The notes beneath the pieces are model-generated. The model did not search any database. It saw nothing but the letters and a program-made list of their open reading frames with translations, and was not told where the DNA came from. 47,605 nucleotides of DNA from positions 1 through 47,605 of the forward strand of contig CAILMI010000004.1 of the NCBI GenBank assembly GCA_903835255.1, in the 5' to 3' direction. This DNA comes from an uncultured Verrucomicrobia subdivision 3 bacterium (GTDB taxonomy: Bacteria; Verrucomicrobiota; Verrucomicrobiia; Limisphaerales; UBA11358). Position numbers and translations under genes: made by a program. Below, in pieces: positions 9,719 through 17,905 of this stretch; within the stretch, counting starts at the first letter, position 1; the number at the start of each line of letters is the position of its first letter.

Positions 9719-11362
9719 TTATGGACGGGCTCTCAGGGCGCGGTAACGGCGGATCAGCTGATTGGTGGAGCTGTCGTGTTGCAGGCGAGGCAGCTTCCGG
9801 CTTTCCAATTCAGGAACAATGCGCTGCGCCAATGCCTTGCCCAATTCCACGCCCCACTGGTCGAAGGGATTCACGCTCCAGATGGCGCCCTGAGTGAAGA
9901 CGATGTGCTCATAAAGCGCCACCAAGCGGCCTAGGACCGCAGGCGTCAGGCGCGCGGCCAGCAGGGTATTGGACGGGCGGTTGCCTTCGAATACGCGATG
10001 CGGCACGAGCGACTCCGCCACGCCCTCGGCTCTGACTTCCGCGGCAGTCTTGCCGAATGCCAGCGCCTCGGCCTGGGCAAAAACATTGGCCAAAAGCAGA
10101 TCGTGGTGCGCGCCCAGCGGTGTCAGGGCATGGGCGAAGGCAATAAAATCGCACGGGATGAGGCGCGTGCCCTGATGAATCAATTGATAAAAGGAATGCT
10201 GGCCGTTGGTCCCGGGTTCGCCCCAGTAAACCGGGCTGGTCTGATAATCCACCGTCCGCCCCTCGAGCGTCACATGCTTGCCATTGCTCTCCATCGTCAG
10301 CTGCTGGAGATAGGCGGGAAACCGTTTCAGATAATTTTCGTAGGGCAGCACCGCCACCGTCTCGGCGCCGAGAAAATTGGTGTTCCAAACCGAGAGCAGC
10401 GCCATCAGCACCGGCAGGTTCCGCTCAAACGGCACGGTCCGGAAATGCTCGTCCATCTCGTGGAAGCCGGCCAGCATGGCCCGGTACTGTTTAGGGCCAA
10501 TCGCCAGCATCGTGGACAGGCCAATGGCCGAATCCATCGAGTAGCGCCCACCCACCCAGTCCCAGAAACCGAACATGTTCGCCGGATCAATGCCAAAGGC
10601 TTCCACCTTGGCGGCATTGGTCGAGACCGCCACGAAATGCTTTGCCACCGCCCGGGGATTTCCGCCCAGCCCGCGCAGCAGCCAGCGTCGCGCGCTTTGC
10701 GCATTGGTCATCGTCTCCTGAGTGGTGAACGTCTTGGAGGAGACGATGAATAGGGTCTCGGCGGGATCGAGGTCGCGCACGGCCTCGACAAAATCCGCCC
10801 CGTCCACGTTGGACACGAAGCGGAAGTTCAATCCGCGCTGGCTGTAGTGCTTGAGCGCCTCATAGGCCATCACCGGCCCCAGATCGGAACCGCCAATGCC
10901 AATGTTAACAATGTGGCGAATCCGCTTTCCGGTGTGCCCCGTCCACGTTCCCCTCCGGATGCGCTGCGCAAACGCCTCCATCTTGGCAAGGACGGCGTGG
11001 ACATCCGGCACCACATTTTTGCCGTCCACTCGGAGGACGACTCCCCGCGGCGCACGCAATGCGACGTGCAGGACAGCGCGATTCTCGGTCAAATTAATTT
11101 TCTCCCCCGCAAACATGGCGTCGATCCGTCCCCGCAGGCCGGATTCGCGCGCCAGTTTCAGCAGCAGCGGCATCGTTCCGGAGGCGATGCGGTTCTTGGA
11201 ATAGTCCAGGAAAAGTCCGACGGCCTCCAGCGACAGGCGTTTGGCGCGCTGCGGATCGTCGGCAAACAGGTGACGCAGAGTCCGGCCCTGGATTTTTTTG
11301 TGATGCGCCGCAAGCGCCTTCCAGGCCGGACGTCGGGTGAGTGAGAGGGTTCGGGTGCTCAT
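9719..11362 (-). CDS. pgi: Glucose-6-phosphate isomerase
   Basis: This cytosolic enzyme interconverts glucose 6-phosphate and fructose 6-phosphate. At 547 residues it is the long bacterial/eukaryotic type. Recognisable blocks are [11 protein letters not shown] (sugar-phosphate binding), [11 protein letters not shown], the WDWVGGRYS signature, [12 protein letters not shown], and the C-terminal [13 protein letters not shown] signature carrying the catalytic lysine. The start at 11362 (MSTRTLSLT) lies about 39 bp downstream of a candidate sigma70 promoter at 11401-11429. The following gene is pgl, so glucose 6-phosphate handling is grouped here. Confidence 0.97.
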   Translation of the reverse strand: MSTRTLSLTRRPAWKALAAHHKKIQGRTLRHLFADDPQRAKRLSLEAVGLFLDYSKNRIASGTMPLLLKLARESGLRGRIDAMFAGEKINLTENRAVLHVALRAPRGVVLRVDGKNVVPDVHAVLAKMEAFAQRIRRGTWTGHTGKRIRHIVNIGIGGSDLGPVMAYEALKHYSQRGLNFRFVSNVDGADFVEAVRDLDPAETLFIVSSKTFTTQETMTNAQSARRWLLRGLGGNPRAVAKHFVAVSTNAAKVEAFGIDPANMFGFWDWVGGRYSMDSAIGLSTMLAIGPKQYRAMLAGFHEMDEHFRTVPFERNLPVLMALLSVWNTNFLGAETVAVLPYENYLKRFPAYLQQLTMESNGKHVTLEGRTVDYQTSPVYWGEPGTNGQHSFYQLIHQGTRLIPCDFIAFAHALTPLGAHHDLLLANVFAQAEALAFGKTAAEVRAEGVAESLVPHRVFEGNRPSNTLLAARLTPAVLGRLVALYEHIVFTQGAIWSVNPFDQWGVELGKALAQRIVPELESRKLPRLQHDSSTNQLIRRYRALRARP

Positions 11363-11400
11363 TGGATTGATGGTTTTGATATTACAGTATCCGTCCGCTG

Positions 11401-11429
11401 ATTAAAAGGGGGCGCCGACCGGGAATCAA
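11401..11429 (-). promoter_or_regulatory. Candidate sigma70 promoter for pgi-pgl
   Basis: On the minus strand TTGATT (11429-11424) and TTTAAT (11406-11401) are separated by exactly 17 bases. They match the -35 and -10 consensus at four and five of six positions and would give a leader of about 30 bases before the pgi ATG. This is a reading of the sequence only. Confidence 0.4.
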
Positions 11430-11478
11430 GTTTTCGCGCCATCGCGTCAGGGATTCACCCTCTGGTGCCGAACGGATT

Positions 11479-12555
11479 TCAGGGTTCCAATGACGGCGGG
11501 GGAGTTTGACGGATGACCGCCCATTGGTCCACCAATCGGTAGACGACGGCCAGCAGCGTGGGTCCCAGGAAGACGCCGATGAATCCGAACGTCAGAGCCC
11601 CGCCCACCACGCCGAAAAAAATGAGGATAAACGGCAGGTTGCTGCCCTGGCTGATGAGCCACGGCTTGACGACGTTATCGATGTTGGCAACCCCCACGCC
11701 CCAGACCAGCATGAAGATGGCCCAGCCCGTGGAGCCCTGATGAAACAGCCAGAGCGAAGCCGGAACCCAGGTCAACGCCGTGCCGACGATGGGGACGACA
11801 GACGAGAAAAAAGTGAGCAACGCCAGGAGCGCCACGCCCGGCACCCCGGCGATGAGGAAGCCGATTGCCGCCGCAGCCGCCTGCGCCAGCGCCGTGCCAA
11901 GAATTCCGTAGACCACGCCGCGAACCGTGTTGCCGGCAACCAGGAGCAGATGCCTCCCCCGCTCGCCGCCGATGCGCTCCACGGCAATCACCAGGCGTCC
12001 GGCCGCTGCCACGCCATCCCGAAATAGGAAAAACGCGATAAAAATACTGAGCGCCATCTGCACCACCCCGCCGCCCAAGGCGATCCCGCCTTTGAGCAGC
12101 CATGCCCCGCCCGGCTCGATCAGGCGCTGGGCTTCCGACCAGAGTTTGGAGGAATCCGTCGAAAGGCTTTGCCAATAATCGGATGCCGATGCGCCGACGA
12201 CCGGCAAGCGGGCCAGCCACGCAGGCGGGTCGGGGGGGCCGTCCTGAATCAGGCGCCGGGCCGCCGACGTCAGTTCTTGCACATTGTCGGCCAGCGTTGC
12301 CCCCACGACCAGAAATGGCAGGAGCAGGACCAGGATCATGGCCAGGGACATAACCAATGCCGCCAGGGTGCGCCGGTTGCCGAGCCAGCCCAGCAGGCGT
12401 CGGTACAGCGGCCAGCCCGAGGAACACAACACCACCGCCCAGAGCAGCGCGGAGAGGAACGGGCGCAGCACCAGAAGGCAGCCCGCCAGCAGCAGCAGCA
12501 GGACCGCCCAGCCCAACGTGCGTTCCAGAGTTGAATTCAACGGGGATGATTTCAT
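11479..12555 (-). CDS. AI-2E family transporter-like membrane protein
   Basis: This 358-residue integral membrane protein belongs to the AI-2E (PerM/TqsA/YdiK) family. Hydrophobic helices occur near residues 14-50, 65-90, 150-180 and then almost continuously from 205 to 340. The family pattern of two N-terminal hairpins, a soluble helical insert (about 90-150) and a C-terminal bundle is clear, as is the conserved segment around SSVVPIVGTALTWVPA. Members have been linked to autoinducer-2 export, Na+/H+ exchange or small-molecule transport, so a specific substrate should not be assigned. It stands between pgi and the phosphohexomutase gene on the same strand, with gaps of 116 and 117 bp. Confidence 0.9.
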   Translation of the reverse strand: MKSSPLNSTLERTLGWAVLLLLLAGCLLVLRPFLSALLWAVVLCSSGWPLYRRLLGWLGNRRTLAALVMSLAMILVLLLPFLVVGATLADNVQELTSAARRLIQDGPPDPPAWLARLPVVGASASDYWQSLSTDSSKLWSEAQRLIEPGGAWLLKGGIALGGGVVQMALSIFIAFFLFRDGVAAAGRLVIAVERIGGERGRHLLLVAGNTVRGVVYGILGTALAQAAAAAIGFLIAGVPGVALLALLTFFSSVVPIVGTALTWVPASLWLFHQGSTGWAIFMLVWGVGVANIDNVVKPWLISQGSNLPFILIFFGVVGGALTFGFIGVFLGPTLLAVVYRLVDQWAVIRQTPPPSLEP

Positions 12556-12672
12556 GGTTTTTACATCGGCCCTGACGGCTTTAAAAATTTTTCTGTGTGT
12601 TGGAATTAATAGTGTCGCCCCTGCTGACGGCTGCCATCGGGTGCAAAGCGAGTCATCAAATAACCCGCAGGA

Positions 12673-14190
12673 TTATTTAATCAAGCCCAATCCCATTTCC
12701 CCAGGAAGACGCTTCATAAAGACCAGGGCTGCCGCGTTCAGCGCTGCCGAGCGCTCCTGGGTTGCCGCTTCCGTGTAACAACGGAACTCCGGCGCGTTGC
12801 CGGACGGGCGCAGATGCAAGACCTCCCCGCTGACAAAGGTCGCGCGCAGGCCGTCCGTGCGGTCGATCCCAGACACCGTCCCGCACAGCGTGCCGAACAC
12901 CCGCTCCAGGGCCGCCCGGTCGGCGGTCTCGTTTCCGCAGGAGAAGGACGCAAGAAGGGCGCGGCTGCTTTCCGTCGGAAAATTTTCCAAGCGGGCGCTG
13001 GCAGTAAAGCGGGCGGGCAATTCGGCGACGAGTTGGGAAACTGTCTTTCCGCGCCGTTTTGAGGTCAGGAGAATGCTGAGCAGGACGATGACGGCGTCGC
13101 GGGTGGGCAAGGCGCGCAGCAGTTTGCCTTCCAGGGTTACATCGGTGTTGAGCAGAAAACCCCCATTGGCTTCATAGCCGACCACCCTCGTCGCGCCGGC
13201 GCGGCAGGCTTCCTGCATGGAGGCGATCACGTAGGGCGAGCCGATGCGGGTGCGGCGGACGGATGGAAACCAGCCGCATTTTTCCACGGCGGTGTTGCAG
13301 CTCACCGGCGTGCTGATGGAGTCGGCTCCGAGAAACCTCGCGCACAAAATCCCCGCCACATCGCCCCGCAACCATTCGCCCCGCTCATCGCTGATCAGTG
13401 GACGATCGCTGTCGCCGTCGGCGGAGACCAGCGCATCAAAACGGCCCGTCGCCACCCAATCACGCGCCAGCTGCACGTCTTCCGGACGGATGGCTTCGGT
13501 GTCCACGGGGAGAAATTTCTCCGAACGGCCCAGGGGCGTGACGTCGGCGCCAAGGCAGGAAAGAATTTCCACCAGCACGTCGCGCCCCACGGAGGAATGC
13601 TGATAGACCCCGACGCGCAGCCCGGCCAGCGAGTTGCCGTCAAAAACATTCAGGTAACGGGCGATGTAATTCTTCCGGGCATCGTCGAGGACGATTCGGG
13701 GCGTTGACGAAGACGGAACAAACCGGCCGGTGACATCGAAGAGGGAATCGGGCCACGCAACCGTTTGACCCGTCATGCCACGCTCGTCCTCCTTAAGCAT
13801 TTCTCCTGAGGGCTTATTGAACTTGATCCCATTGCGGTCATCGGGAATGTGGCTGCCGGTGACCATAATGGCGGGAATTTTCTGCTCCAAGCCCAGCAAG
13901 GCGACGGCGGGCGAAGGGATTTTACCGCAAAGGAGGGCGCGATGCCCCATGTCCTCTGCCGCGCGGCAGACGGCTTCCATCACGCGGTCGGTGCTGGGCC
14001 GGAAATCGCCAGCCACCGCGACCGCATCCCCCGTCGGCTTCAATTCCCCCACGGACACCAGGTATTGGAGGAAGCCCTGGGTGTAGGCGTAGCAGACCTG
14101 ATCGGTCATAGCGGTCGCCAGGCCGCGGGCGCCGCTGGTGCCGAAAGCGACCCCGCTGCGGTCCATAAGTTCACGCACGGAAATTTTCAT
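12673..14190 (-). CDS. Phosphohexomutase (phosphomannomutase/phosphoglucomutase family)
   Basis: This 505-residue cytosolic enzyme of the alpha-D-phosphohexomutase superfamily moves phosphate between C6 and C1 of a hexose. All four functional loops are visible. The phosphoserine loop is TGSHIPDDRNG (Ser113), with Gly in place of the usual Ala before Ser and Ile in place of Asn. The metal loop is DGDSDRP (Asp258, 260, 262). The sugar loop is GYEANGGF (Glu340). The phosphate loop is RPSGNAPEFR near the C-terminus. Which sugar (mannose or glucose) it prefers cannot be read from this. It could feed nucleotide-sugar synthesis from the fructose 6-phosphate pool made by the nearby pgi. It starts at an ATG at 14190. 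Confidence 0.9.
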   Translation of the reverse strand: MKISVRELMDRSGVAFGTSGARGLATAMTDQVCYAYTQGFLQYLVSVGELKPTGDAVAVAGDFRPSTDRVMEAVCRAAEDMGHRALLCGKIPSPAVALLGLEQKIPAIMVTGSHIPDDRNGIKFNKPSGEMLKEDERGMTGQTVAWPDSLFDVTGRFVPSSSTPRIVLDDARKNYIARYLNVFDGNSLAGLRVGVYQHSSVGRDVLVEILSCLGADVTPLGRSEKFLPVDTEAIRPEDVQLARDWVATGRFDALVSADGDSDRPLISDERGEWLRGDVAGILCARFLGADSISTPVSCNTAVEKCGWFPSVRRTRIGSPYVIASMQEACRAGATRVVGYEANGGFLLNTDVTLEGKLLRALPTRDAVIVLLSILLTSKRRGKTVSQLVAELPARFTASARLENFPTESSRALLASFSCGNETADRAALERVFGTLCGTVSGIDRTDGLRATFVSGEVLHLRPSGNAPEFRCYTEAATQERSAALNAAALVFMKRLPGEMGLGLIK

Positions 14191-14502
14191 GCACCAGATT
14201 GACTGCGGACTTCAGTTGGATTCAAGCCTATTTGCGCGTGTCTCTTCGGGTGGAAAAGCTCCAAAGGTCGCCCTGGAGCACAGACCGGTCCGGCAGTGTT
14301 GCAAAATTCATGGTTGCCGCCCCCGAAACGTCTGCCCAACTGAAAAACTCTTCGAACGCGAACATCCCCCTGCCCTCCGTGTCGCCATGACTAGCGACTC
14401 GCCGGAAACCTGAGATGTTGGGCACTTTTGGCATTGGTGAATCCGGAAAGTGTTTCGGCAGGGACGGATTCAAAGAAAGCCATCGCGCGTAGTTCTCATC
14501 GG

Positions 14503-14535
14503 AGGCCGGAGAGTGTCCGGCCTCTTTTCTTTTTT
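14503..14535 (+). terminator. Rho-independent terminator without an obvious upstream gene
   Basis: A perfect 8-bp inverted repeat (AGGCCGGA / TCCGGCCT, 14503-14510 and 14516-14523) with a 5-base loop is followed by a T-rich tract, CTTTTCTTTTTT. The T tract is only on the plus strand. Every annotated gene to the left is on the minus strand, so it must end some unannotated plus-strand transcript. Confidence 0.75.
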
Positions 14536-14665
14536 ACCAACGGACTTTGCTGCGGGGAAACGGTGGCAACCAGAACCCGACCGACCCTCAATTGATATCC
14601 CAGTAAAACGAAACGGACATGGCTGTCAGCCGGGAACCGAACGGAAAATGCGGGCGCCGCGGGGA

Positions 14666-14678
14666 GGGGGGGGGGGGG
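14666..14678. repeat. Homopolymeric tract of 13 G
   Basis: Thirteen consecutive G residues (preceded by GGGGA) lie about 105 bp upstream of the plus-strand ATG at 14782. Such a run is prone to replication slippage and to sequencing error. It could alter promoter spacing, but no promoter could be fixed around it. Confidence 0.85.
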
Positions 14679-14781
14679 CAAGCCTTGGGGCGTTCCGGAG
14701 AATTCCTCGTCCGTCCACAAAAATTTACTTGAGGATGCACTGGAAATCAGGCGGGCAATTTGGCAAGTTGGGGCAACTTTA

Positions 14782-15855
14782 ATGGCACGCCGCGCGACCC
14801 AGCCCAAGACCCACGGTCAATCCGCTGCTCCCGTTCACAGGGGCAGCCATTGCCGTGCGATGATACGGGTGGACAGCTCGGGTATCCGGAAAAAAAACAA
14901 GAAGGACTACGAGAAGGCGCTGCGTGATTTGGAGAAATCCCGCCGGTTGCTTAACCAGTTTCAGCAGTCGGATCAGCCGCAATTCACGCGCTGGTTGAAC
15001 CGCCACTTCGGGGCATTGCTCACGGAACTCCGGGAACTCAATTTGAAGTTGGCTGCAGATGACGCCCTCATTTTCAGTGTCCAGACCGAGATGATGTTCG
15101 GCTGCCGCTCCTTCGCCCGGGCTTACAAGCGGGTGATGGACCTGCGGGATAATCCCGAACCGCCCCCGCCCCCGACCTCCGGTGACGAACGCGACGGGAA
15201 TTGGGATCCGTTTGGGGCGGGTCCGGACAGGGCCAATCCGGACGATCCGGACAATCCGCTGAAAGCCATTTTCGAGGAGATGTTCGGCGAGAGCGGGCCG
15301 GAGGTGCCACCCTGGGAAAATCAGGGGCGCCACACCGGGAAGCCTTTCCCAGCCGCCGCGCCGGCGCCGGTTTCGAAACGGCTCAAGGAACTGTACCGCG
15401 CCGTGGTGCGCCGCTTGCATCCGGACAGTCAGAGGAAGATGTCGGCGCAAAAAACCGAATGGTGGCATCAGGCGCAGTCGGCCTACGAAGCGGGCGATGC
15501 GGAGCAGTTGGAAGTGATTCTGACGCTCTGCGAGATCGACGAGAGCGGCACGACGGAACAGACGAGCGCCTCGCTGCTGCAGCGCATCACGGCTCAGTTG
15601 AAAAGTTCACTGCGCGAGATCAAGCGGCAGATTGCCCAGGGACGGGGCGAGCCGGCGTGGAATTTTTCGGGACGCGCAGATCACGCGGCGATGGAGGAGC
15701 AGATGCGGCGGAATTTGACGGGTGAGTTGATGGCGATGCAGGCACGGTGGGCGAACACACAGAAGCTGATCGCGAAATGGAAAGCGGCGGCGGAAGGCGG
15801 AAGGCCGGCACGGCGGCGGAAGCCATCGTCGCAGAATTCAGAGTTTTATTTTTAA
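14782..15855 (+). CDS. J-domain-like protein of unknown function
   Basis: This is a 357-residue soluble protein. No signal peptide is seen. Residues 40-120 are helical and highly charged. A Pro/Asp/Gly-rich linker covers 124-195. Residues 199-252 look like a degenerate J-domain: LYRAVVRRLHPDSQ supplies helix II and the HPD tripeptide (213-215), and a second helix with AYEAGDAEQLEVIL follows. The C-terminal third is again helical and basic, ending in an Arg/Lys-rich tail. J-domains stimulate DnaK-type chaperones, and the HPD tripeptide is the key contact. An internal ATG at 14860 would remove 26 basic, poorly structured residues and may be the true start. No dnaK partner is in the window. The J-domain reading rests on HPD and helix pattern, not on overall similarity. 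Confidence 0.65.
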   Translation: MARRATQPKTHGQSAAPVHRGSHCRAMIRVDSSGIRKKNKKDYEKALRDLEKSRRLLNQFQQSDQPQFTRWLNRHFGALLTELRELNLKLAADDALIFSVQTEMMFGCRSFARAYKRVMDLRDNPEPPPPPTSGDERDGNWDPFGAGPDRANPDDPDNPLKAIFEEMFGESGPEVPPWENQGRHTGKPFPAAAPAPVSKRLKELYRAVVRRLHPDSQRKMSAQKTEWWHQAQSAYEAGDAEQLEVILTLCEIDESGTTEQTSASLLQRITAQLKSSLREIKRQIAQGRGEPAWNFSGRADHAAMEEQMRRNLTGELMAMQARWANTQKLIAKWKAAAEGGRPARRRKPSSQNSEFYF

Positions 15856-16181
15856 TGAGAGGCCTTCGGCGAGCTGCAAATGAATCCCCTAACTGAAACC
15901 CTGCAGTCCGAATGAACTGCCAAGGCACCCCGGACGCCAAGGGGCAAGAGCTGAGCCGGATTCATGCCGTCATGGAAGTAAGCCGGCTTACAAAACGGAT
16001 CGGGCGCTATTTTTATGCCCCTCCGATTGGATCGCCAAATAATCGCCAAACCGCGAGGAAATCCTGTTGCAATGCCGTGGGATTGGATTCTGCAATGGGT
16101 TGACGCATTCAGAGTTGTCTTGTTGAATTCAGCCGGCGTTGCAGTTCCACTGCAGGGTTCCAGCTTAACCTGAAGTCAATC
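15856..16181. other. Convergent intergenic region, nothing recognised
   Basis: About 325 bases lie between the stop of the J-domain-like gene and the stop of mnmA. Only short weak hairpins are present, none followed by a T-tract, and no open frame shows protein character. Confidence 0.5.
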
Positions 16182-17267
16182 CTACCGCAGAATCCATCCG
16201 CCGCCGACCACCAAGTCATCCTGATAAAAGACCGCCGCCTGCCCCGGCGTGATGGCGCGCTGCGCCTGGTGCAACTTCACCTGAACCCGCCCTCCCTCCA
16301 GCGGCGTCACCGTAGCCGCCGCGCCGGGATGGTTGTAGCGGATTTTTGCCGTCACTTCGATCGGCCCCGCCAAAGTCTCGAAAGGATGCCAGTTGCAGCG
16401 GTCGGCGATGAATTCGTCCCGGTCCAGCGCCGCATCGTCGCCCACGATGACCCGGTTATTTTCCGCGTCCAGCTCGATGACGTACACCGGCTTGGGCGTC
16501 GTGATACCGAGGCCTTTGCGCTGGCCGATGGTATAAAACTCGATGCCGTCGTGGTGGCCGAGCACCGTGCCCCGAAGGTCCACGATCTCCCCGCGGTGAG
16601 CCTGCGCGAGGTTCGAATCCCGGAGGAATTTCCCGTAATCCTTATCCGGCACAAAGCAGATTTCCATGCTCTCCTCCTTGTCGGCGGTTTTGAGCTGGCA
16701 CTGGCGCGCCACGTCGCGAGTGTCGCTCTTGGTCTTTTCGCCCAGGGGAAAGAGGATACGCGCGAGCTGGTCCTGCCGGAGCGAGAACAGGAAATAGCTC
16801 TGATCCTTCCGGGCATCGCGCCCCCGCTTGAGCAGATGGCGCGAGCCGTCCGCGCTTTTTTCCACGCGGGCAAAATGGCCGGTGGCGATGTAGTCCGCGC
16901 CCAGCTGGTCGGCGCGGTCGATCAGCCGGCCGAACTTTAAATTCTGATTGCACATCACGCAGGGGTTCGGCGTGCGGCCGGCCTTGTATTCATCCGCAAA
17001 ATACCGGATGACGTGCTTCTGGAATTCCGCCGCCTCGTCGATGAGGTAATAGGGCACGCCGAGCTTGTCGCAGACGGCCCGCGCATCGGTCACCGCCTGC
17101 GGGCCGCAGCACTTGTCCTCCGCCCGGTTCACGCAATCCTGCGGCCAGAGCTTGAGGGTGATGCCGACCACCTCGAACCCCTGCTCCAGCAGCAGAGCCG
17201 CGGTTGCGGAGGAGTCCACCCCCCCGCTCATGCCGCAGACGACGCGCTGACGCTTTTGTGAATTCAC
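16182..17267 (-). CDS. mnmA: tRNA-specific 2-thiouridylase MnmA
   Basis: This enzyme makes the 2-thio group of U34 in tRNA Lys, Glu and Gln in the cytosol using ATP and sulfur relayed from cysteine desulfurase. The 361-residue protein has the PP-loop GMSGGVDSS (residues 12-20), NPCVMCNQNLKFG with Cys103 and Cys106, and MEICFVPD with Cys204. Cys103 and Cys204 occupy the catalytic pair positions, and the extra CxxC cysteine resembles enzymes proposed to hold an iron-sulfur cluster. The C-terminal beta-barrel domain (YTIGQRKGLGI onwards) is complete. The start is a GTG at 17267, only nine bases below a near-consensus promoter, so the message may be leaderless. Confidence 0.96.
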   Translation of the reverse strand: MNSQKRQRVVCGMSGGVDSSATAALLLEQGFEVVGITLKLWPQDCVNRAEDKCCGPQAVTDARAVCDKLGVPYYLIDEAAEFQKHVIRYFADEYKAGRTPNPCVMCNQNLKFGRLIDRADQLGADYIATGHFARVEKSADGSRHLLKRGRDARKDQSYFLFSLRQDQLARILFPLGEKTKSDTRDVARQCQLKTADKEESMEICFVPDKDYGKFLRDSNLAQAHRGEIVDLRGTVLGHHDGIEFYTIGQRKGLGITTPKPVYVIELDAENNRVIVGDDAALDRDEFIADRCNWHPFETLAGPIEVTAKIRYNHPGAAATVTPLEGGRVQVKLHQAQRAITPGQAAVFYQDDLVVGGGWILR

Positions 17268-17275
17268 AGAAGAGG

Positions 17276-17303
17276 ATTATACAAGGCGCGGGCTTCCTGT
17301 AAA
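17276..17303 (-). promoter_or_regulatory. Strong sigma70-like promoter of mnmA
   Basis: On the minus strand TTTACA (17303-17298) and a perfect TATAAT (17281-17276) are 16 bases apart. The expected transcription start, about 7 bases below the -10 box, falls one or two bases before the GTG at 17267, implying an almost leaderless mRNA. Confidence 0.6.
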
Positions 17304-17404
17304 TTGGTTTGCGACCCGGTTTTCAACCACTATTTTCAGACGCTTAGACAGCATTCCTCTGCTTTTTTATCGGCTACGGCCCACGGGGATTTCCCCCCGC
17401 CCAA

Positions 17405-17443
17405 AAACAAAAACCGCCGGGCGAAAGCCATTTCGCCCGGCGG
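17405..17443 (-). terminator. Rho-independent terminator of ppnP
   Basis: A perfect 13-bp inverted repeat (17414-17426 and 17431-17443, containing CCGCCGGGCGAAA) with a 4-base loop is followed on the minus strand by TTTTTGTTTTT. It begins 14 bases after the ppnP stop and separates that gene from mnmA. Confidence 0.92.
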
Positions 17444-17457
17444 TCGGGGGAAATATT

Positions 17458-17736
17458 CTAGCGCTTATAATAGCAAAGGTAGGCGACATCGCCCGCGGCC
17501 TCGACTTCAAACTTCACGTTCGCGGGCACGATAAAGAACTGGCCCTGGGCAAAGGTCTGCCAGTCGCCGCCGGGCAGCTTGGCTTTGATCGTGCCCGCCA
17601 CGATGTGCATGTGTTCCACGCAGTCGGTGCCGAAGCTGTATTTGCCGGGCTCAATCACGCCCACCGTGGCCGGCCCATCGGTCGTGCCGACGGCCAGGCT
17701 TTGAACTTTGCCTTCAAAATAGGAATTATGTTTCAT
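17458..17736 (-). CDS. ppnP: Pyrimidine/purine nucleoside phosphorylase PpnP
   Basis: This 92-residue single-domain cupin protein is of the DUF1255/YaiE family. It catalyses phosphorolysis of several nucleosides (uridine, adenosine, inosine, guanosine and others) to base and ribose 1-phosphate. The family's conserved run is seen: N-terminal YFEGKVQSL, VGVIEPGKYSFGT, EHMHIVAGTIKAKLPG and FIVPANVKFEVEA, ending CYYKR. Length is exactly that of the family. It is a single-gene unit closed by a strong terminator and is divergent from RNase D. Confidence 0.95.
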   Translation of the reverse strand: MKHNSYFEGKVQSLAVGTTDGPATVGVIEPGKYSFGTDCVEHMHIVAGTIKAKLPGGDWQTFAQGQFFIVPANVKFEVEAAGDVAYLCYYKR

Positions 17737-17905
17737 GCGCCGTTTTAATGCCCTTTTTCAGATCCAAAGACAATACAAACTGCAGGGAGGCTGGGGACGG
17801 TTTGAGCCAGGCTACCCCCTTCTCTGGGGCTCTGGACTCCTTTTTTCGCATCCGATTCTTGAAATCTTTGCTTTTGGCTGGCGGTTAGGCAGACTGTGCT
17901 CAGAC

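Larger units (their letters stand above)
14191..14781. other. Long intergenic region with orphan terminator and G-tract
   Basis: About 590 bases separate two divergent genes (phosphohexomutase, minus; J-domain-like protein, plus). Short open frames here look random. The region contains a plus-strand terminator at 14503-14535 that serves no known gene, and a 13-base G run. I looked for tmRNA, RNase P RNA, SRP RNA and tRNA hallmarks and found none. A small plus-strand transcript ending at the terminator is the simplest explanation. Confidence 0.45.

Noticed and set aside
14191-14502. tmRNA, RNase P RNA or SRP RNA upstream of the orphan terminator
   Set aside because: None of the conserved core sequences (tRNA-like end with CCA, P4 helix strands, SRP tetraloop domain) could be found.
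17735-17905. N-terminal extension of RNase D from the ATG at 17735
   Set aside because: It lacks family similarity, overlaps the ppnP start codon, and would leave no room for divergent promoters.
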